DNA of 64,000 bases from Edaphocola flava. GTDB lineage: Bacteria > Bacteroidota > Bacteroidia > Chitinophagales > Chitinophagaceae. The stretch covers positions 124,001-188,000 of the forward strand of contig NZ_SAIQ01000001.1 in the NCBI RefSeq assembly GCF_004118155.1, given 5' to 3'. Shown one piece after another: positions 1-8,200 of this stretch; within the stretch, counting starts at the first letter, position 1; the number at the start of each line of letters is the position of its first letter. A program made the translations under genes and the position numbers. The notes beneath the pieces are model-generated. The model ran no database searches, was not told the DNA's origin, and saw only the letters and a program-made list of their open reading frames with translations.

Positions 1-217
1 GGAGATTATTCAGCAGGCCTCTATCCGCCAGGGCTTTATAGATCAGGCACAGAGTCTGAACCTGAACATCCCATCCAATATGCCGATCAAAGATGTAAAC
101 CGCCTGATGATCGAGGCATGGAAACTGGGTGTTAAAACGCTGTATTACCAACGTAGCCAGAGCGTATCGAAAGAACTGGTGAACAATCTGGTTACCTGCA
201 GCAGTTGTGAATCGTAA
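1..217 (+). CDS. nrdA: Ribonucleoside-diphosphate reductase, alpha (large) subunit, C-terminal fragment
   Basis: The reading frame is open from the window edge and ends at a TAA at 215-217, giving the last 71 residues of a protein that starts outside the window. The stretch IPSNMPIKDVNRLMIEAW, then LGVKTLYYQRSQS, and a C-terminal Cys pair (CSSC near the end) match the tail of class I ribonucleotide reductase large subunits. In that family the C-terminal cysteines pass electrons from thioredoxin or glutaredoxin to the active site that reduces NDPs to dNDPs. A strong terminator follows at once, so this is the last gene of its transcript. Confidence 0.85.
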   Translation, partial: EIIQQASIRQGFIDQAQSLNLNIPSNMPIKDVNRLMIEAWKLGVKTLYYQRSQSVSKELVNNLVTCSSCES

Positions 218-240
218 ACACTTATGAATACCATAACGGA

Positions 241-270
241 AAAATGCTCATCTCTGTATGAGCATTTTTT
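241..270 (+). terminator. Rho-independent terminator after nrdA
   Basis: Perfect 11-bp arms (241-251 and 258-268) enclose a 6-nt loop, and the right arm runs into a T tract. It lies 24 nt after the nrdA stop codon. Confidence 0.85.
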
Positions 271-338
271 ATGCCCTCAATTCTGTCTAAAGCTGTAAAT
301 TACACTTCCGCTTACACCAGAGCATAACGCATAAGATC

Positions 339-932
339 ATGATGAAAAAAGCGGCAGCCACCCGGCTGCATATCCTTCAGAAAGCATTTGAACTGATCTA
401 TACGAGAGGCTATCAGACCACAAGTATAGATGATATACTAGCGACCACACAGGTCACTAAAGGGGCCTTTTATTACCATTTCAAAAATAAAGATGAGATG
501 GGCGAAGCGATCGTGAACGAGATCCTGAAACCCACACTCACAGAGGGTTTCATTGGCCCGTTTAAACATGCCGCAGACCCTCTGAATACCATATATGATA
601 TGATGCATGGACTGCTGATGGAAAATGATTTTCTGAAAGTAGAATATGGCTGTCCTGCCGCTAACCTGACCCAGGAAATGACCCCCTGGAACAAAGATTT
701 CAGCAAGGCTCTAAATGAGCTGAACCAGCAATGGCAAAAGGTAATGATCGACTCTCTGAATGAAGGCAAGAAAAAAGGCATTGTCCGTAAGGACGTAAAT
801 GCCCGCCAGGTAACCCTCTTCGTTATGTCTGGCTACTGGGGCATCCGTAATTTCGGCAAACTGGAGAACAGTAAATCGGTATATCTTCCTTATCTGAAGG
901 AATTAAAAAACTATCTCAATATGCTGAGGTAA
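339..932 (+). CDS. TetR/AcrR family transcriptional regulator
   Basis: This 197-residue protein has the TetR layout: an N-terminal helix-turn-helix at about residues 10-55 (TTSIDDILATTQVTKGAFYYHF, ending in the typical YYHFKNKDE) and an all-helical ligand/dimer domain. Two ATGs in tandem (339 and 342) are both possible starts. A perfect palindrome resembling a TetR operator lies 12 nt after its stop, in front of the membrane-protein operon at 1001-2133. The gene therefore probably represses that operon, and perhaps itself as part of a read-through unit. The ligand cannot be read from the sequence. Confidence 0.85.
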   Translation: MMKKAAATRLHILQKAFELIYTRGYQTTSIDDILATTQVTKGAFYYHFKNKDEMGEAIVNEILKPTLTEGFIGPFKHAADPLNTIYDMMHGLLMENDFLKVEYGCPAANLTQEMTPWNKDFSKALNELNQQWQKVMIDSLNEGKKKGIVRKDVNARQVTLFVMSGYWGIRNFGKLENSKSVYLPYLKELKNYLNMLR

Positions 933-944
933 TTTTTTTGACAC

Positions 945-968
945 AAAACATACTAATCGGTATGTTTT
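945..968 (+). promoter_or_regulatory. Palindromic operator, likely TetR site, overlapping the promoter of 1001-2133
   Basis: Perfect 9-bp arms (aaaacatac at 945-953, gtatgtttt at 960-968) flank a 6-nt centre that carries the ACT..CGGT core typical of TetR-family operators. A Bacteroidota -7 element, TACCTTTG, lies at 975-982, 6 nt downstream. The palindrome therefore occupies the -33/-7 spacer, where a bound repressor would block RNA polymerase. The start codon used downstream is ATG 1001, since an in-frame TTG at 938 would place this operator inside the coding sequence. Confidence 0.7.
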
Positions 969-1000
969 TTAATTTACCTTTGCCCAGTCAACTGAAAATC

Positions 1001-1459
1001 ATGTATCAGACACTTACTGTTTATCACTCTTTGCTCCGCTGGCTGGTATTACTAAGCCTTATCCTCTCACTGATTACCGCCTGTACCGGTTTATGGAAAC
1101 AGCGCCACTTCGGCAAAACGGATAATGCTATTCGCCACTGGACGGCTACCATTGCGCATATACAGCTGATTGCCGGTATACTGCTCTATGCGCAAAGCCC
1201 TGTAACCCGGTTTTTCCGGGAGCATAACGCAGAGGCCCGGCAGCAGTTCGACATTACCTTTTTCAGTGTGATCCATGCAATACTTATGCTGATCGCAATT
1301 ATCCTCATCACCATAGGTTCGTCGCTGTCCAAAAGACAGAACAGCGACCGGGATAAATTCCGTACCATGGCTTTATGGTATGCATTTGCCTTACTCATTA
1401 TATTTATTGCCATTCCCTGGCCTTTTTCTCCCTTTGCCACCAGACCATATATCAGATAA
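1001..1459 (+). CDS. Four-helix integral membrane protein, unknown function
   Basis: The protein has 152 residues and four predicted membrane segments (about residues 10-32, 50-66, 89-110 and 125-145). Histidines sit near helix ends (YHSLLRW, RHWTATIAHIQ, VIHAILM), an arrangement that would suit heme or quinone binding, but no family signature is clear. I start it at ATG 1001, just after the operator and -7 element. It is first in a tight operon: 3 nt to the DUF3817-like gene, which overlaps the rhodanese gene. Control by the upstream TetR regulator is inferred from the operator. Confidence 0.6.
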   Translation: MYQTLTVYHSLLRWLVLLSLILSLITACTGLWKQRHFGKTDNAIRHWTATIAHIQLIAGILLYAQSPVTRFFREHNAEARQQFDITFFSVIHAILMLIAIILITIGSSLSKRQNSDRDKFRTMALWYAFALLIIFIAIPWPFSPFATRPYIR

Positions 1460-1462
1460 ATT

Positions 1463-1768
1463 ATGCTTGTATCCTTATGTAAAACGAAGATCGGCAGGCT
1501 GCGCATCATTGCATTCCTGGAGGGGATCTCCCTTATCCTGCTGTTGTTTATTGCCATGCCACTGAAATACCTGTTCCAGTATCCGCGACCGGTACAACTA
1601 TTAGGTTCCGTACATGGTGCTTTATTCCTGCTCTTTATTGTCAATACCCTGAGCACAGGTATAGAGCAACGCTGGCGCTTCCGGACTACTACCTGGAAGG
1701 TACTGCTGGCCTGCATTATCCCATTCGGAACATTTTATATAGACCGTCAAATTTTACGTAAACAATGA
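1463..1768 (+). CDS. DUF3817-like small integral membrane protein
   Basis: This 101-residue protein has about three membrane segments. The opening GRLRIIAFLEGISLILLL, a central PVQLLGSVHGALFLLF and the end IPFGTFYIDRQI match the DUF3817 pattern (an early RxxxxxEGxS and a mid-helix GxxHGxLF). The function of the family is not known to me. It lies 3 nt after the four-helix protein, and its last 4 nt overlap the start of the rhodanese gene (ATGA), so the three are very probably translated from one message. Confidence 0.65.
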   Translation: MLVSLCKTKIGRLRIIAFLEGISLILLLFIAMPLKYLFQYPRPVQLLGSVHGALFLLFIVNTLSTGIEQRWRFRTTTWKVLLACIIPFGTFYIDRQILRKQ

Positions 1769-2133
1769 AAGCCATAATGATTATTGCCAGTACTTTACTG
1801 CTGATCTACGCAGGTTACCGAACTTATCGTTATGCAACTATGACTAAAGGTCTGGACCAATTAATCGGGCGCGGGGCTGTAATACTTGATGTGCGCACAC
1901 CACAGGAGTATGCGACCGGCCATATTGAAGGCTCGGTCAATATATCGCTGGGAACGATTCGCGAACGCTATACAGAACTGGATACTGCCCAAACATATAT
2001 TACCGTATGCTCGCACGGATTAAGGAGTGTAAAGGTGCAGCAACTCTTAGAAGAAAGGGGCTTTAAGCATTTATATAACGGTGGCGCATGGGCCGATCTG
2101 GAGCAGATGATTAAGGCTGCTTTCAAAAAATAA
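1765..2133 (+). CDS. Membrane-anchored rhodanese-like sulfurtransferase
   Basis: An N-terminal hydrophobic anchor (residues 1-20) precedes a single rhodanese domain. DVRTPQEYATGHIEGSVNI (about 42-60) is the classic CH2A motif. The active-site loop is CSHGLRS with the persulfide-forming cysteine at residue 82. Single-domain rhodaneses carry sulfane sulfur or act in thiol redox chemistry, and the anchor would hold this one at the membrane. It is the last gene of the operon that starts at 1001 and overlaps the gene before it by 4 nt. The membrane side of the domain is not determined. Confidence 0.8.
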   Translation: MKAIMIIASTLLLIYAGYRTYRYATMTKGLDQLIGRGAVILDVRTPQEYATGHIEGSVNISLGTIRERYTELDTAQTYITVCSHGLRSVKVQQLLEERGFKHLYNGGAWADLEQMIKAAFKK

Positions 2134-2172
2134 ATGTGCTCTGCTGTAGTATCGTTTTATGCAGAATTGATA

Positions 2173-2180
2173 TACTTTTG
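2173..2180 (+). promoter_or_regulatory. -7 promoter element for the gene at 2199
   Basis: TACTTTTG fits the Bacteroidota -7 consensus TAnnTTTG and lies 18 nt before the start codon. No good -33 element is seen at the usual distance. Confidence 0.4.
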
Positions 2181-2198
2181 TGATCATACTCAGCAAAT

Positions 2199-2519
2199 AT
2201 GAATGCAATAGAAACATACGAACAGATCGGACAATCTGTACCCAATGCGGTATCCAGCCATATGTTCGGTAAGCCTTGTTTTAAAATTGAAGGGAAAGCA
2301 TTTGCCAGCTTTTTTCAGGAGGCGATGGTTTTTAAACTAACGGGAACCATACGGGAAGAGGCACAGCAACTGGAAGGTGCATTACTGTTCGACCCTTCCG
2401 GCAAGGGCCGTCCGATGAAAGAATGGATACAGGTCCCATTTGCCCATAAAGACAGATGGCCGGAACTGGCCGCAATTGCGGCGCAATATGTAAGAAGCCA
2501 GAAAACAAGAATGCAATAG
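2199..2519 (+). CDS. Small conserved protein, possibly TfoX/YjbR-like fold
   Basis: The protein has 106 residues and no signal peptide or membrane segment. MFGKPCFKIEGKAFASFF followed by MVFKLTG resembles the beta-rich start of TfoX-N/YjbR-type domains (MFGxxxxxxxGKxFA...LxLK). The family call rests on this local similarity only. It is a single-gene unit with its own -7 element upstream and a bidirectional terminator shared with tyrS downstream. No enzymatic residues can be pointed to. Confidence 0.45.
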   Translation: MNAIETYEQIGQSVPNAVSSHMFGKPCFKIEGKAFASFFQEAMVFKLTGTIREEAQQLEGALLFDPSGKGRPMKEWIQVPFAHKDRWPELAAIAAQYVRSQKTRMQ

Positions 2520-2536
2520 CAATCAGCATAGCGTAT

Positions 2537-2575
2537 ACTAAAAAGGGACTGATCTTCGATCAGTCCCTTTTTAGT
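2537..2575. terminator. Bidirectional terminator between the 2199 gene and tyrS
   Basis: Perfect 18-bp arms (2537-2554 and 2558-2575) with a 3-nt TTC loop. A- and T-rich flanks serve both strands, as expected between convergent genes. Confidence 0.9.
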
Positions 2576-2589
2576 AAAGTGCATTTTCA

Positions 2590-3873
2590 TTATTCAAACA
2601 CAGCCAGGTAATATTGTTTCTTACCTTTCTGGAACAATACATATTTATCATTCAATAACTGAGTAGCCTCCAGGCGTGCTTCAATACCCTGAATTTTATT
2701 TTTATTCATACTCACCCCACCGCTTTGCAGCATTTTGCGGGCCTCGCCCTTAGAAGGGAAGATACCGCTTTCGGCAAAGAAAGTGATCAGGTCTATACCC
2801 TCTCCTTCCAATGCCGCTTTGCTATAAGTTACCTGTGGCACGCCATCCATCACTTCCAGCAATTGCTGCTCGCTTAATGCGGTCAGTGCTTCTTCCGTAG
2901 CCTTACCAAACAAGATCTCTGTAGCCTGCTGTGCAAACTCCAGGTCTTCTTTAGAGTGCACCATAGTAGTCACTTCTTCAGCAAGGCGTTTTTGCAACAT
3001 ACGCAGGTGCGGTGCGGTATCATGTGCTGCAATCAGTTCATTGATCTCTGCAACCGGGATGAACGTAAATATTCTGATCAGGTTCTTAGCATCATCGTCT
3101 GTTACATTCAACCAGTATTGATAGAATACATATGGAGATGTTTTATTACGATCCAGCCAGATATTTCCACTTTCGGTTTTACCAAACTTACCACCATCTG
3201 CTTTTTTCAGCAGCGGACAGGTAAAGGCAAAAGCTTCGCCCTGAGCCTTGCGGCGAATAAACTCTGTACCCGTAACGATATTACCCCACTGGTCACCACC
3301 GCCGAACTGCAGTTTTACACCCTGTGTTGTATACAGGTGAAAGAAGTCATAACCCTGGATCAACTGGTAGGTAAACTCCGTAAAAGAAAGGCCATACTCC
3401 AGGCGCTTCTGTACAGAATCCTTAGCCAGCATATAATTCACGGTAATATGCTTACCTACATCGCGGATAAAATCCAGGAAAGAGAATTTGCCGATCCAGT
3501 CATTATTATTAACGATCTCTGCCTTATTAGCCAGTTGCTCATCAAAGTCAATGAATTTCTCCAGCTGCTTACGGATGCCAGCAATATTCTTTTCGATGGT
3601 TGCTTCATCCAGCAGGTTACGCTCCGCCGATTTGCCTGTCGGATCGCCAATCATGCCGGTAGCACCACCGATCAATGCGATAGGCTTATGTCCTGCCAGC
3701 TGCATGTGCTTTAATAATATAATGGGCAACATGCTTCCTATATGCAAACTGTCGGCAGTCGGGTCAAATCCCACATAACCGCTGACCAGTTCTTTCTCTA
3801 ATAATTCTTCTGTACCAGGAATTATATCCTGCAGCAATCCACGCTCCCGTAATTCCGGAATAAAGTTCTTCAT
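2590..3873 (-). CDS. tyrS: Tyrosine--tRNA ligase
   Basis: This cytoplasmic enzyme charges tRNA-Tyr with tyrosine using ATP. At 427 residues it has the bacterial TyrRS length. The HIGH-like motif HIGS is at residues 44-47 in the context [11 protein letters not shown], and the KMSKS-like motif is KFGKT at 229-233. GGDQWGNI, which helps bind tyrosine, lies in the Rossmann domain. An S4-like RNA-binding domain ends the protein (about 360-427, [13 protein letters not shown]). It is transcribed alone from a clear promoter at 3893-3923 and converges on the gene at 2199. Confidence 0.97.
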   Translation of the reverse strand: MKNFIPELRERGLLQDIIPGTEELLEKELVSGYVGFDPTADSLHIGSMLPIILLKHMQLAGHKPIALIGGATGMIGDPTGKSAERNLLDEATIEKNIAGIRKQLEKFIDFDEQLANKAEIVNNNDWIGKFSFLDFIRDVGKHITVNYMLAKDSVQKRLEYGLSFTEFTYQLIQGYDFFHLYTTQGVKLQFGGGDQWGNIVTGTEFIRRKAQGEAFAFTCPLLKKADGGKFGKTESGNIWLDRNKTSPYVFYQYWLNVTDDDAKNLIRIFTFIPVAEINELIAAHDTAPHLRMLQKRLAEEVTTMVHSKEDLEFAQQATEILFGKATEEALTALSEQQLLEVMDGVPQVTYSKAALEGEGIDLITFFAESGIFPSKGEARKMLQSGGVSMNKNKIQGIEARLEATQLLNDKYVLFQKGKKQYYLAVFE

Positions 3874-3892
3874 TGTTAAACATTAAGGTTCG

Positions 3893-3923
3893 CAAATTTA
3901 TTGAGAAATATCCGAACCGTCAA
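3893..3923 (-). promoter_or_regulatory. tyrS promoter
   Basis: On the minus strand TTG (3923-3921), exactly 20 nt, then TAAATTTG (3900-3893) matches the Bacteroidota TTG-N20-TAnnTTTG promoter. It ends 19 nt before the tyrS start codon. Confidence 0.65.
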
Positions 3924-3981
3924 CACGTTCTTGTAGTAAATGAATTACATTTTGTTAGTATATAACTCGTAATTTTTTTAG

Positions 3982-3989
3982 TATTTTTG
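3982..3989 (+). promoter_or_regulatory. -7 element upstream of porV2
   Basis: TATTTTTG matches TAnnTTTG and lies 36 nt before the ATG at 4026. A TTTG at 3951 is somewhat too far upstream (27 nt) to be an ideal -33. The element rules out the in-frame TTG at 3987 as the start. Confidence 0.45.
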
Positions 3990-4025
3990 TCGTTAAGTAC
4001 TCAAACCTCAAGCATCAGAAAGGAA

Positions 4026-5216
4026 ATGAAAATAAGAAATTTACACATTTTATCATTTATAACATGTTTTCCACTAGCTGTTAACGCACAATCTCGTATT
4101 TATGTGAATGAGTACCTGAACATCGGTGTAGGAGCAAGAGGACTAAGTATGGGTGGTGCACAATCTGCCGCTACCGGCGATGTATATTCTACCTACTGGA
4201 ACCCTGCCGGACTGGCCAATATGCAAAATGATGCGGAACTGGGCCTGATGCATGCCGAATATTTTGGTGGTATATCGAAATATGATTTCGGTGCACTGGC
4301 CATGAAACTGAAAGACAAAAAACGCATGATCGGTATATCCTTCATACGTTTTGCCACAGATAATATCCCTTACACACTTGATTATGTGCAGCCTGATGGC
4401 TCTTTTGATGATAGTAAGCTGAAGGCGATCTCTGCGGGAGATTATGCTTTTACTTTCAGCTATGCGCAACAACTGGACTGGTTTAAGCATAAAAAGAATA
4501 CTGAAGCAAGCCTGGGTGCTAATGCCAAAGTGCTCTACCGTAATGTGGGCAGTATGGCTAATGCCTGGGGTGCCGGCCTGGACCTGGGGCTTAAAATTCG
4601 CTCCGGCCAGTGGCAATTCGGGGTGATGGCGAGAGATATTACGACAACCATTACTTCATGGAGTTTCCACCTTACCGAAAAGGAAAAAGAAGTGTTCAAT
4701 AAAACCGGCAACGAAATTCCGATCAAATCCTATGAAGTGATGAACCCGAGACTGAATATCGGGATTGGCTATCACTTCCTGAAGCCGAAGAAAGATTTTC
4801 AATTGTATACAGAACTGGGAGCAGACCTTACTACCGATGGTAAAAGGCAGGCACTGATCAGTGGTAAACCGATCAGTATAGACCCGAGACTGGGATTGGA
4901 AGCGTCTTATAAAAATACAATCTTCCTGCGCGGCGGTATCAGTAATATGTACCAGACCGGCGACAATACCGATACGACTAATAGAAATAAGTACTTCGTA
5001 TTTCAACCGGCAGTCGGTGTAGGATTCAAGATCAAACAATTGCATATTGACTATGCTTTTACCAGCCTGAATATGCAGGACAACCCTTTATATTCTCACG
5101 TTGTTTCTCTGAAACTGAATTTCAATAAACAGAAAAAGAATACGGTAAACCCGCGGGAGGCACCTGTTGTACCCCAACCTGCGCCTGAACCATCTGCCAC
5201 ACCTGTTAAACCTTAA
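4026..5216 (+). CDS. porV2: PorV/PorQ-family outer membrane protein, PorV2-like
   Basis: The 396-residue protein starts with a signal peptide (about 1-21, cleaved near VNAQS) and continues with the PorV-family signature GARGLSMGGAQSAATGDV and YWNPAGLA. The rest alternates like a FadL-type beta barrel, and a Pro-rich tail closes it. PorV proteins are outer-membrane shuttle components that pass type IX cargo to the PorU sortase. ATG 4026 is chosen because it gives an intact signal peptide. It lies 12 nt before a PorU-like C25 protein, the arrangement seen for PorV2/PorU2 pairs. The symbol is by analogy. Confidence 0.75.
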   Translation: MKIRNLHILSFITCFPLAVNAQSRIYVNEYLNIGVGARGLSMGGAQSAATGDVYSTYWNPAGLANMQNDAELGLMHAEYFGGISKYDFGALAMKLKDKKRMIGISFIRFATDNIPYTLDYVQPDGSFDDSKLKAISAGDYAFTFSYAQQLDWFKHKKNTEASLGANAKVLYRNVGSMANAWGAGLDLGLKIRSGQWQFGVMARDITTTITSWSFHLTEKEKEVFNKTGNEIPIKSYEVMNPRLNIGIGYHFLKPKKDFQLYTELGADLTTDGKRQALISGKPISIDPRLGLEASYKNTIFLRGGISNMYQTGDNTDTTNRNKYFVFQPAVGVGFKIKQLHIDYAFTSLNMQDNPLYSHVVSLKLNFNKQKKNTVNPREAPVVPQPAPEPSATPVKP

Positions 5217-5228
5217 TTCCTGCACACC

Positions 5229-8200
5229 ATGCAATTCAATATCTACAAAAAACTAAAACAGTTGCTGCCTGCTTCGTTTGCGGTGGCAATACTACTCTCC
5301 GGGTATGGCGCCTTTGCCCAGCCTTATGGGAATGAGTGGATCAATTATAACCAGACCTATTTTAAAGTTAAGGTTGGAGAAAACGGTATTTATCGCATAC
5401 CCTATGCTGCACTACAGAGCTATGGTATGGGCAGTGTGCAGGGTACACAATTCTCTGTATTTCGCGATGGCGTACAGGTGCCGGTATATGTGAGCAATAA
5501 CGGTACTTTAGGCAGTAATGACTATATAGAGTTCTATGGTACTAAGGCTAATGGCAAGATGGATACAGAACTGTATAACAATCCGGGAGACCAGCCTGAT
5601 GTAGAGGTCAACGGCATTTCTGATACGGCGTATTACTTTATTACCTTCAACAGCACCGGTAATAATGCCCGCCTGACGCTGAACAATAATGTGATGCCTG
5701 GCACACCGCCGGCAGCAGAACCTTATTGTATGACTACGGTCTTACCGACCACGTCTTTACGCAGCAACTTTGCCCAGGGAGAATCTTATTATACTGGAAC
5801 AGAACTGGTCTATTACTATTCAGCTAAAAATGATAAAGGTGAAGGCTGGGGCATTACCTCATATGCTCCCATTAACCTTACTTATAATACACCTAATATC
5901 TATACCGGCGCCAACGCTACGTTGCAAACGGTAACCTTATGGAACTCCAAGTTGAACGGTAATAACCTGCAGTATTACATTAACGGGACTATGGTATTAG
6001 ATACTTCTGGCCTGGCACCTTATACCCTTGTCCGGAGGAATTTCAATATCAACAGTGCTTCTCTGAACAACAGTAATACCATCACGGTTTCCAACATTCA
6101 GCAATATGGCTTTACCGTACAGAAGGCGGGCCTGTACTATCCACGCACTTTTAACTTCGGATCGGTATCCAGTCTCAATTTTGATGTCCCAGCCAATAAT
6201 GCGGTGCAATTGCTGACTTTAACCAATACAAGCAGCAGTACACATTACGTATTTGATCAGGCCACCAACAATATTTACCACATCAATGGCTCGGGCACAG
6301 TTAATGTTGTATTACCGGCAACTGGCGGCAACAGCAGAAGTATTTATTATGCTCAGGCACCAAAAACAATCACCACACTGATCCCGGTTACATTTAAGAA
6401 TTATACCCAAAGTGCTAACCAGGGTAATTATCTTATCCTTACAGATAAGGCTTATATAAACATGCCGAACAGTGCAGTAGCAGACTATAAATCTTATCGT
6501 AGTTCTGCAGCAGGTGGCGCTTTCCAGGCGGTTATTATAGAAGCCAATGATCTTTATGACCAGTTTGGCTATGGTTATGAGTATAACGGACTTTCTATAA
6601 AGCGATTCCTGAAATACGCCCAAAGCAGCAGCAGCTGGAGCAATAAGCCGGAGTATATGCTTATTATAGGCAAGGGAATCAGTTATGAATACATAAGAGA
6701 TTATGTATCCAATCCTGCTACTTACCCATATCCTATGGTCCCTACACTTGGAACGCCAGGATCGGATAACCTATTAGCTGAAATAGGCTTCACTAATATA
6801 CCATCAATTGCTATAGGCAGGGTTTCGGTACAGAATAATACTGAAATTGCGAATTACCTGGAGAAGGTAAAATCTTATGAAGATGCCCTCAAAACGCCAG
6901 CTGTCCCTAACCTCACCAATAGTTTATGGAAAAAGAAAGGACTGCATATTGCCGGTTCTCAGGGTGTTACATTACAAGCAGAATTGTACGCAGGTCTGAA
7001 TACCTGTAAAGCAATTATAGAAGATACCCTTACCGGTGCAACCGTCATCACTACAGGAAAAAGCTCTACAGATGTTATAGAGAATGCAAGCGCCCAGATC
7101 GATTCACTGATGAGATCGGGAGTACAATACGTTAACTTTTTCGGACATGCATCGGCCAGTGGCTTTGATTATAACCTGAATAACCCTGAAAATAACAATT
7201 CCAGCCCCCGCTTCCCGGTGTTTATGGCACATGGTTGTGACATTGCGAATATTTTCACGCCAAGTACGACAAGGACAATCAGTGAGCGCTATATTGATGC
7301 GCCTAATGGTGGTTCCATTGCTATGATTGCCTGCGACAACTTCGGGTGGACCAGCTACCTGGCTAATTATATGAGGGGTATGTACCAGAATTTTGCCTAT
7401 AAAAATTACGGAAAAACGCTGGGCCAGCAATACCGCAGTAATATTGAGAATCTGCAGAATGTAAATCCCGGCAACATTTTCACATCTATTCATTCACAGA
7501 ATATGTTGTTGCAAGGTGATCCGGGCTTATCGGTATACAATCCTGACAAACCGGACTATTATGTAGATGAATCGCTTTTATCCAGCAACCCGGCTATTGT
7601 CAATACAACTATGGATACATTTACCCTGAGGGCAACCGTTTATAACCTCGGAAAAGCGATCAATGATTCTGTATATGTATACCTTGCCCATACCAAGGTC
7701 GGTTCTTCCGTAGTGCTGTTCCAGGACTCCATAAAAGTAAAGATCCTGAATCAGCAACAACTGTCGTTCAAGGTGCCTGTTAATCCACTTACCGATGTTG
7801 GCTTGAACAATTATACTTTACGCATCAATAAAAATGAGGTCAATGATGAGATTACATTCGCCAACAACAGCGCTACCCTGCAACTGTATATTTCTGAAAA
7901 CAACCTTACACCTGTATACCCTTACAACTTTTCCATCGTACATCAGCAGAATATTGAGCTGAAGGCCTCTACCCTCAATCCATTCCTGCATGAGACGCGT
8001 TTTATCATGGAACTGGATACTACAGAGCGCTTCAACAGTCCGATGAAGCAGACTAAGAATGTTACGAGTATGGGTGGTGTAATCAAGTGGACGGTTCCCT
8101 TCCAGATGACAGACAGTACAGTGTATTACTGGCGCACGACCATTGACACCTTAATTAATGGACAGTATGTATGGAACAATAGTTCCTTCATCTACCTGGC

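Noticed and set aside
938-1000. TTG-initiated N-terminal extension of the membrane protein at 1001
   Set aside because: It would place the palindromic operator and the -7 element within the coding sequence, and ATG 1001 gives a normal membrane protein start.
2956-3714. 252-residue open frame opposite tyrS
   Set aside because: It lies entirely inside tyrS on the other strand and has no family resemblance, so it is a shadow frame.
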